A DNA stretch of 12,331 bases from an uncultured Oligoflexia bacterium (lineage in GTDB: Bacteria > Bdellovibrionota > Bacteriovoracia > Bacteriovoracales > Bacteriovoracaceae): the NCBI GenBank assembly GCA_950060715.1, contig CATLVA010000010.1:1-12331 (forward strand), in the 5' to 3' direction. The position numbers and the translations under genes are program-made. The notes beneath the pieces are model-generated. The model was not told where the DNA came from. It saw only the letters and a program-made list of their open reading frames with translations, and ran no database searches. Below, in pieces: positions 7,337 to 12,331 of the stretch; positions within the stretch are counted from its first letter, which is position 1, and every line of letters begins with the position of its first letter.

Positions 7337-7374
7337 CAGTATAAGATGGTCTCTATTATTTAAAAGTCAAGACC
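7334..7374 (-). promoter_or_regulatory. Initiation region of rpoH with two mutually exclusive short stems
   Basis: On the minus strand GGTCT (7374-7370) can pair with AGACC (7352-7348), while ACCA (7350-7347), sharing the ACC, can pair with TGGT (7338-7335), which contains the first two bases of the GTG start. The stems are only 5 and 4 bp, so stability is low. rpoH mRNAs of gamma-proteobacteria are known to have temperature-sensitive structure at the start; here this is only a suggestion. Confidence 0.2.
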
Positions 7375-9005
7375 TCTTTCCTATCGTATAGGAATTTTTG
7401 ATGAATATACTGTAATGCAAAGAGTCCATATTCAAATTCAACTGGAATTATGATGCGAGACTCATCCAATCGTTGTAATTCACTTCCATCATAATTATTT
7501 AATTGAGCAATGAGTTCCTCTGCCACAATTTTTGCGAAATCTTCACGGGATAGCTTTACTTTGAAATACTTATCTTTATCCTTAATTTTTTCCAAGATCT
7601 TAGCTTCAAGTGCATTACGTATGCGGGCCTTATTTATAAAATCACCACGGTTATGATAAAAAATAAGACGATCTTTCACGTACGAAAGGTATCGACTCTC
7701 AAAATCTAAATTAAAATAACTGTCGACTTTATCTACACCAACTAAAACTTTATCAATTTCACTTAGCCCAACTTGAAAGTGGATTTTAAATTCACCTCGA
7801 CGTATCTCTGGTGCCGTGGCCTGAGAGACAAGCTCTAACTCAAGCGGTTCTTCATAAAGCTGACCTACTTGAATTTTTTTGACTCTATTAGCTGCCCATT
7901 GGTCCCATCTCTCCTGAATGGCTCCTTTAAGGACCTCACCGACTTGCTCAAAATTTTCAACACCAAAAAGTGGGTCGGCTATTCCGGTGAAAAGTGCAAT
8001 CAAACTTCTAACTTCCATTTGGCTTTGGTAGGGAGTCATTTCTTTAAACCAAGTTTTGATCGGATCTATTGAAGTTTCTTTATTGTAACGAGCATTTTGA
8101 TATTCATTACAGTACAAACCATAGAGATCATCTTTGAGTCTAGTGCTTCCGATCATTCTCGGAAATAATTTTTTAAACTGATAATTAGTCCGCTTTCGAC
8201 AAATAAGATCTTCACATGCCACCTTTACTGTATCTTTGTCTCTTTTTAAGAGTGTCAGTTTTTTTCTTAAATTAATTTCAATTTTTCGACCCAATAAATT
8301 ATTGAAAACATGACTCATAATCACTGGACTTCTGAGGTAGGGAACTAACATACGGTAGTCTCCTTCGTCTCCTCCCCAAGAACAAAGTGCTCTAAAATTT
8401 AATAGTGCATAATGAAACTGAAGTCTGTTCGACTCATAAGTGTTAAGTCTTGCTTTAGTATGCTCAGAAAAAAATGGTGAGTTATTTAGAGATGGTAGCT
8501 TATATTTCGAATCGTTTTTAAAATAATACTTAAGGTTGTCTCTAATTGTTTTATGAGAATACACAGTAAAATTTGGGCTACAAGAATTTGCCACAAGATT
8601 TTCACTCAACTGAAAATACTCGTCTTCTTTCATTTCTAATAGCTTGGCAAACTCTGCTATCGATCGCGTGACAATATCCATTCCAACAAACTGTAAGGTA
8701 CCTACAATTGAGCGGGAAGCTGTTTGTGCCTGCCAAGGATCACTATATCTAAGCTTAGGAAGCTCCTCACAAAACAACTGCAGGTCTCTTCCCTGCTCAT
8801 GGAGAGCTTTGTAATTCAAAAGCGTAACTAACTCCATTTCGTTAGCAGACTCTGGCTTAAACTTATAACTTAATAGACCTTTAAACTTGTCGTTCACCTG
8901 ACTAGGTTGCAACTCTCCGAAAATGATCCCTTCTAATGGAACCAGTGCATTTGAATCTGGTGTATTCAAAAAAAAGAGGAAAGAAATGACCATTAATAAT
9001 TTCAT
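7356..9005 (-). CDS. Exported protein of unrecognised family, 549 residues
   Basis: I do not recognise this protein. It begins with a typical signal peptide: K2, a hydrophobic core at about 3-13 and a likely cut after A20 (DSNA/LVPLEG). No later membrane helix is evident, so it should be periplasmic, secreted or outer-membrane associated. The mature part has six cysteines (C79, C142, C208, C264, C269, C299), an even number that would allow disulfides, all in the first 300 residues. The N-terminal half looks helical and rich in aromatic residues; the C-terminal half (about 380-530) has a beta-like stretch (EFKIHFQVGLSEIDKVLVGVDKV split around 405-427) followed by charged helices. No catalytic motif stands out. 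An alternative ATG lies four codons in. The ribosome site is weak. It is divergent from a secreted TPR-like protein and directly upstream of rpoH. Confidence 0.85.
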   Translation of the reverse strand: MKLLMVISFLFFLNTPDSNALVPLEGIIFGELQPSQVNDKFKGLLSYKFKPESANEMELVTLLNYKALHEQGRDLQLFCEELPKLRYSDPWQAQTASRSIVGTLQFVGMDIVTRSIAEFAKLLEMKEDEYFQLSENLVANSCSPNFTVYSHKTIRDNLKYYFKNDSKYKLPSLNNSPFFSEHTKARLNTYESNRLQFHYALLNFRALCSWGGDEGDYRMLVPYLRSPVIMSHVFNNLLGRKIEINLRKKLTLLKRDKDTVKVACEDLICRKRTNYQFKKLFPRMIGSTRLKDDLYGLYCNEYQNARYNKETSIDPIKTWFKEMTPYQSQMEVRSLIALFTGIADPLFGVENFEQVGEVLKGAIQERWDQWAANRVKKIQVGQLYEEPLELELVSQATAPEIRRGEFKIHFQVGLSEIDKVLVGVDKVDSYFNLDFESRYLSYVKDRLIFYHNRGDFINKARIRNALEAKILEKIKDKDKYFKVKLSREDFAKIVAEELIAQLNNYDGSELQRLDESRIIIPVEFEYGLFALQYIHQKFLYDRKEVLTFK

Positions 9006-9042
9006 ATTTAGTTAATCGTCCATAAAATTCGATAGGTTAAGT
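9006..9042. promoter_or_regulatory. 37-base divergent intergenic region
   Basis: All the space between two divergent start codons. For the plus-strand gene, TTCATA (9001-9006) and TAAAAT (9023-9028) with a 16-base spacer form a weak sigma-70-like promoter, which would give a leader of only about 8 bases. No convincing promoter for the minus-strand gene fits, so its promoter probably overlaps the plus-strand coding region. Assignment is tentative. Confidence 0.25.
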
Positions 9043-10422
9043 ATGAAAAACCTTTTGGTCATTATTTGCCTGTCTACAACCTTTTTGGCCCTAGCTAAAA
9101 CAGGTCAACGTTTTGATTATATCTACCCTAATTCGCAATTTAAGATTGCGGAAGAAAACCTACAAACTAAAAGTTTTGAAGCCACTAAGAAAATCGATCT
9201 TTTGGAGAAAATTAAATACCTCATAGTTAGAGGAAATTTAGACTACGCTAAAGTCCTACTAAAAGAGGCAGACATTTCGACTGATTTCACTAAGGCCACT
9301 CAACTCCGCTACCTGGCGATGATTTATTTTGTAGAAGGAAACTATAAACTAGCTCTAGATACAGTTTCCAGAAAAGAACTTAACTCATTCCAAGCTGAGC
9401 CAAGAGTATGCTTTATCAAAGTATTATCCCTAATGATCACTGAAAAAACCAACGAGGCCACCAATGCTTGGCAGACTTGTTATGATGCCACCGTTTCCTA
9501 TTCACCTACAAACTTATTATGGATGAGAATCTTAGTTGACCTCAAAACCACCAGCAACAAAAATTATGTAGAAAATATATTCAAAGAGATCTCTGTAGAA
9601 AACCTGGATAAAAACTATTTAAGAATTTATCTGAAACTTGCACTCTATCTCAATAAACAGGACAAGGTAATCCCTAGATTTAAATTCTTCAGCGAGGAGG
9701 TTTTAAATGATACCAGCTTACGCGAACTAATTGGCTTTAACTATTTTAGAGCGGGCGATGTTCAGATGGCCTATAACACCATTGAAAGCCTGAACACGGC
9801 CAATTCAGAAACTTTTAAAGGAAACCTGTACAGCTTTCAAGGACAATATAATCAAGCATATGCCCAATACAAACTTGCCTTGCAACTAAAAAATAATTCC
9901 CAAAATGCTATCGATAGGCTTATTCCTCTATCTTGGATGCTAGGCCAGTACAAAGAAGGAGTTAACTTTCTTCAAAAAAACATGGTTTCGCAAGATAACC
10001 TTGTCCAACAAAACACCCTTCTTGCGGCATTTCTCACAATGAACGAGAAGCACCAAAGTTCTGCACAAATTCTGGATCGAATCATTGAGTACACCAACCG
10101 AGGAGAGCCTCTAGAGGTATCCCAATTATTGGTTTACAATGCCTACAGTTTGGGAGATCAGGATAAAATTGAGTTATTCTCGGCTAATAGTTGCGAAAAA
10201 TACGATGGTCTTAATTGCTGGGTGAAATCACTTTACTATAATTGGCCGAATGCCCTTGATATGATTAAAAAACAAGAAAAGATTCACCCTACGAACTCAT
10301 TTCAACAGGAAAAACTAGTTCAATTAAAATTTAATTCCGAAATTAAAGAAAGTAACCCAGTCGATCAGAAGAAAATTGAAGAGTTAGATAATAACTTGAT
10401 TAATTTACTCCCTCAATTTTAA
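9043..10422 (+). CDS. Exported TPR-like repeat protein, 459 residues
   Basis: A signal peptide (MKNLLVIICLSTTFLALA, cut after A18) is followed by an almost wholly helical protein. C9 is in the hydrophobic core but does not fit a lipobox, so I do not call it a lipoprotein. Helix pairs of tetratricopeptide type are visible at about 55-75 and 86-110 (RYLAMIYFVEGNYKLALDTV), 227-250 (ELIGFNYFRAGDVQMAYNTI), 256-282 (FKGNLYSFQGQYNQAYAQYKLAL) and 290-310 (WMLGQYKEGVNFL). Such repeats usually make protein-protein contacts, here in the periplasm or at the outer membrane. The middle and C-terminal parts are degenerate, so the number of repeats is uncertain. The ribosome site is weak (AGGT). Partner unknown; the divergent exported gene across 37 bases is a candidate for shared regulation. 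Confidence 0.88.
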   Translation: MKNLLVIICLSTTFLALAKTGQRFDYIYPNSQFKIAEENLQTKSFEATKKIDLLEKIKYLIVRGNLDYAKVLLKEADISTDFTKATQLRYLAMIYFVEGNYKLALDTVSRKELNSFQAEPRVCFIKVLSLMITEKTNEATNAWQTCYDATVSYSPTNLLWMRILVDLKTTSNKNYVENIFKEISVENLDKNYLRIYLKLALYLNKQDKVIPRFKFFSEEVLNDTSLRELIGFNYFRAGDVQMAYNTIESLNTANSETFKGNLYSFQGQYNQAYAQYKLALQLKNNSQNAIDRLIPLSWMLGQYKEGVNFLQKNMVSQDNLVQQNTLLAAFLTMNEKHQSSAQILDRIIEYTNRGEPLEVSQLLVYNAYSLGDQDKIELFSANSCEKYDGLNCWVKSLYYNWPNALDMIKKQEKIHPTNSFQQEKLVQLKFNSEIKESNPVDQKKIEELDNNLINLLPQF

Positions 10423-10464
10423 TTTCATCGGATTTCTTTCCTATACCCAACTAGTTTGTTTTCC

Positions 10465-10473
10465 TGCTAGAAT
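10465..10473 (+). promoter_or_regulatory. Extended -10 promoter placing transcription start at the aminotransferase GTG
   Basis: TGCTAGAAT matches TGnTATAAT with one mismatch. Counting the usual spacing, +1 falls on G10480, the first base of the GTG start codon. No good -35 hexamer is seen 17 bases upstream, which extended -10 promoters tolerate. It predicts a leaderless mRNA. Confidence 0.45.
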
Positions 10474-10479
10474 AAAACG

Positions 10480-11397
10480 GTGAAAGAGCAAGCTGAATTT
10501 CAACATTACTTGAGTGAAACTACTGTTTTTGTAAACGGAGAACAAGTCCTGCCTGAAAAGGCCAGTATTTCAATTTTTGATAGAGGTTTCCTATTTGGTG
10601 ATTCCATCTACGAGGTATGCTACGGACAAGATGGAGCGTTACTATTTTTTGAAGACCATATGGAAAGACTGGTTAACTCTGCTCAACTCTTAAAAATTCA
10701 TTTTTATCTCTCTCTAGAAGAAATCAAAGATCAAATATTCAAAACCCTTAAGGCCAGTGGTCTTAAAGATGCAATGATTAGGATTATACTCACACGAGGT
10801 GAATCCATTATAAGTCTTGATCCCAATAAAAGTTTCAAAAATAACCTCGTTACTATCGCAAGACCAAGACCACATTATAGTGATGAGTATTATCAAAAAG
10901 GTGTCTTTTTATGGTTGGGAGATATCTTAAGAAACGACAAACGATCCGTAGACCCTAACGCAAAATCCGGAAACTACCTCAATAACGTAATGGCACTTGA
11001 GCAAGCAAAAGAAATGGGTGCCTATGATGCCATCATGCTAAACAAAGAAGGCAAAGTTACAGAGGGTACAACCTTTAATATTTGGATTGTAAAAAACAAA
11101 ACGATCATCACTCCTCCCATCTCTAGCGGTTTACTCGCAGGTATTACGAGGGCGAATATTTTAAAGCTTTGCCAGAGCCAATTAAAACAAGTTGAGATCA
11201 AAGATATTTCCATAGATGATTTAAAAGCTGCGGATGAAGTTTTCATTACCTCTTCCACGCGAAAAATCATTCCAGTTAATAAAATTAACGATATTTTCTA
11301 TGGTAATTCAATTGAAGACTGGCCTATTACAAAAGGACTTATGTTGGATTTTGACAATCTTGTTAAACAACAACCAAAAGAGTACAAATATCTATGA
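10480..11397 (+). CDS. Class IV PLP-dependent aminotransferase (BCAT / D-amino-acid aminotransferase type)
   Basis: Fold-type IV aminotransferase of 305 residues. The lead motif DRGFLFGDSIYEV is at 34-46; the PLP-binding lysine is K162 in DPNAKSGNYLNNVMALEQA; the glutamate that contacts the pyridine nitrogen is E195 in KVTEGTTFNIW; the phosphate-cup GIT is at 221-223. The family includes branched-chain aminotransferase (ilvE), D-amino-acid aminotransferase (dat) and aminodeoxychorismate lyase (pabC). The KSGNYLNN and AYDAIMLN segments look most like BCAT/D-AAT, but sequence alone does not settle the substrate, so no symbol is given. About 12 residues precede the usual start of the family. The start is GTG at 10480, with no Shine-Dalgarno site but an extended -10 box 7 bases before it. 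The last four bases overlap the next gene (ATGA). Confidence 0.92.
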   Translation: MKEQAEFQHYLSETTVFVNGEQVLPEKASISIFDRGFLFGDSIYEVCYGQDGALLFFEDHMERLVNSAQLLKIHFYLSLEEIKDQIFKTLKASGLKDAMIRIILTRGESIISLDPNKSFKNNLVTIARPRPHYSDEYYQKGVFLWLGDILRNDKRSVDPNAKSGNYLNNVMALEQAKEMGAYDAIMLNKEGKVTEGTTFNIWIVKNKTIITPPISSGLLAGITRANILKLCQSQLKQVEIKDISIDDLKAADEVFITSSTRKIIPVNKINDIFYGNSIEDWPITKGLMLDFDNLVKQQPKEYKYL

Positions 11398-11948
11398 TGA
11401 AAATTCTCATTTTTCTTTTAGTTAGCTTCAATGCCCTAGCCGTTTCATCATGGTCAGTAGGTAGTTATGTACCCTACTTCAACCAAGTTCAAACAAATAC
11501 TAGCGGTAGCACCCAGAAATTCACGATTAATCCCTACCTCGGAATTGGCACACAGCTTCACTTAGCAGGGGGGAATTATTTCATGCCTGAACTGGGCTAT
11601 AGTTACTTCATGGACACTGGTACCAATTATAAAAAAGACACCATCTTCCTTCATTATAATTTCGCTTATGTCATCACAAATTCATTTATAGCACGTTATG
11701 GAATTAGTAATCATTGGTATCGCATTATGGGCCAGGGTGGAACTCAAAGACTTAGTAATGGGAATGGAAGCACTACTTTTCCTTCACCTGACAAAACAGT
11801 CATCAGCCATTTCAACACCATGAATATTGGAGTGGAAAATTTCATCATAGGGAAAAAATATTCGATTCGATTTGACTTAGAAATAATGAACTCTCGGGAT
11901 TTAGATCAAAGAGGTTATAACTATTTAGTAACGGTGAATATATACTAA
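11394..11948 (+). CDS. Probable outer-membrane beta-barrel protein, 184 residues
   Basis: Signal peptide MMKILIFLLVSFNALA, cut after A16 (a second ATG at 11397 would drop one residue). The mature 168 residues are rich in Y, F, G, N, S and T, with alternating polar and apolar residues in several stretches (for example 87-94 LHYNFAYV, 155-163, and the end), and the protein closes on YNYLVTVNIY with a C-terminal aromatic, as recognised by the BAM machinery. Length would suit an 8-strand barrel of the OmpA/OmpW-like size class. I recognise no specific family. The gene starts inside the stop of the aminotransferase gene (ATGA overlap) and shares one base with the next gene (TAATG), so the three are probably one transcript. 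No good ribosome site of its own. Confidence 0.8.
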   Translation: MMKILIFLLVSFNALAVSSWSVGSYVPYFNQVQTNTSGSTQKFTINPYLGIGTQLHLAGGNYFMPELGYSYFMDTGTNYKKDTIFLHYNFAYVITNSFIARYGISNHWYRIMGQGGTQRLSNGNGSTTFPSPDKTVISHFNTMNIGVENFIIGKKYSIRFDLEIMNSRDLDQRGYNYLVTVNIY

Positions 11949-12331
11949 TGAAAAATTTAATTATAGCGACACTTTTATTCACTCAATTCAACTGCTTTGC
12001 TTTCACGCTCAACCCTAATACTGGTAAAGGCTTCAAAGATACTGAGGTAAATATTTATATCGCTGACACAGATTGTTCTGGAGCAGGTTTTACAACCGCT
12101 CAATATAGAACCTTAATAAAAGAAGCTGTTAATAAATTCTGGAATGCTGTCCCAACATCTTCTCTTAGGCTTGATGTTAAAGAGATTCGATCGGATATAG
12201 ATATCGATGGTGACGACCACGAAGCTGCGATTCAAAAAGCACCAATGAATTCTATCCTTGCTGGCTGCAACGACTCAGCAGAGGATTTTGATGATGCAAG
12301 TATACTGGGTTCAGCCTTGATGACTTGTTCA
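11948..12331 (+). CDS. Exported protein, N-terminal 128 residues (C-terminus off the window)
   Basis: Open to the right edge, in frame for exactly 128 codons. A signal peptide MKNLIIATLLFTQFNCFA (cut after A18) is followed by a mature part beginning FTLNPNTGKGF, a beta-like VNIYIADTDC, then TTAQYRTLIKEAVNKFWNAVPTSSLRLDV. A helix with FWN before an LRL strand near the N-terminus recalls secreted matrixin-like (metzincin) metalloproteases, but the HExxHxxGxxH zinc site would lie beyond the window, so this is only a hint. Acidic stretches DIDIDGDD (about 84-91) and EDFDD could bind calcium. The mature part has cysteines near 42, 109 and 127, which could form disulfides. The ATG overlaps the stop of the barrel gene by one base (TAATG). 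Confidence 0.85.
   Translation, partial: MKNLIIATLLFTQFNCFAFTLNPNTGKGFKDTEVNIYIADTDCSGAGFTTAQYRTLIKEAVNKFWNAVPTSSLRLDVKEIRSDIDIDGDDHEAAIQKAPMNSILAGCNDSAEDFDDASILGSALMTCS

Noticed and set aside
7345..7371. TTGACT before rpoH as a -35 element with TATACT as -10
   Set aside because: The spacer is about 21 bases, too long for a sigma-70 promoter, and +1 would fall inside the coding region.
6969..7391. Plus-strand 140-codon open frame opposite rpoH
   Set aside because: Fully antisense to the conserved sigma factor; Ser/Leu/Ile-rich translation typical of a shadow frame.
7869..8072. Plus-strand 67-codon open frame inside the 549-residue exported protein gene
   Set aside because: Antisense, no ribosome site, no family pattern; the minus-strand frame is much longer and has a signal peptide.
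9067..9069. Cysteine C9 in the signal peptide of the TPR-like protein as a lipoprotein site
   Set aside because: The residues before it (V-I-I) do not fit a lipobox and it is in the middle of the hydrophobic core, with a normal signal peptidase I site (ALA) further on.
10714..11425. Antisense and alternate-frame open frames within the aminotransferase gene
   Set aside because: The aminotransferase has all catalytic motifs in one unbroken frame; the others are shadows.

Overview
The window looks like a chromosomal housekeeping region from a low-GC, Gram-negative bacterium. A Bdellovibrionota (Bacteriovorax-like) or other deltaproteobacterial-type host is my best guess. The reasons are a sigma-32-type factor, the order rpsO-pnp-M16 peptidase-dut, several small exported proteins of no recognised family, a probable outer-membrane beta-barrel, and AT-rich DNA with usable Shine-Dalgarno sites. 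The taxonomic call is inference from gene content; no rRNA gene is present.

Minus strand, read from about 9005 down to 1. It starts with an unrecognised exported 549-residue protein, followed 19 bases later by rpoH (GTG start). Next comes rpsO behind a 75-base leader with a hairpin, and a clear intrinsic terminator directly after rpsO. A 244-base gap follows, of which about 200 bases lie beyond the terminator as the probable pnp promoter/leader. Then comes a tight, mostly overlapping chain: pnp, an M16 zinc peptidase, dut, a small polyhydroxyalkanoic-acid-system-like protein, a 2Fe-2S ferredoxin and a POT-family peptide transporter that runs off the left edge. Neighbours overlap by 8 or 14 bases or sit 3 to 12 bases apart, so these six genes are probably one transcription unit with translational coupling.

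Plus strand, from 9043 to the right edge. A secreted TPR-like protein is divergent from the 549-residue protein across only 37 bases. After a 57-base gap comes a class IV PLP aminotransferase. It has no Shine-Dalgarno site and an extended -10 box placed so that transcription would begin at the GTG start codon, making it a leaderless candidate. It overlaps by four bases (ATGA) with a signal-peptide-bearing probable beta-barrel protein. That gene overlaps by one base (TAATG) with another exported protein that runs off the right edge.

Functionally, the left two thirds covers RNA decay and translation (PNPase, S15), stress transcription (RpoH), nucleotide-pool sanitation (dUTPase), proteolysis and peptide uptake. 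The right third encodes envelope or secreted proteins plus one amino-acid enzyme. I saw no mobile element, CRISPR array, tRNA or rRNA. The most novel material is the two unrecognised exported proteins around 7356-10422, the probable secreted pair at 11394-12331, and the candidate RNA leaders of rpsO, pnp and rpoH.
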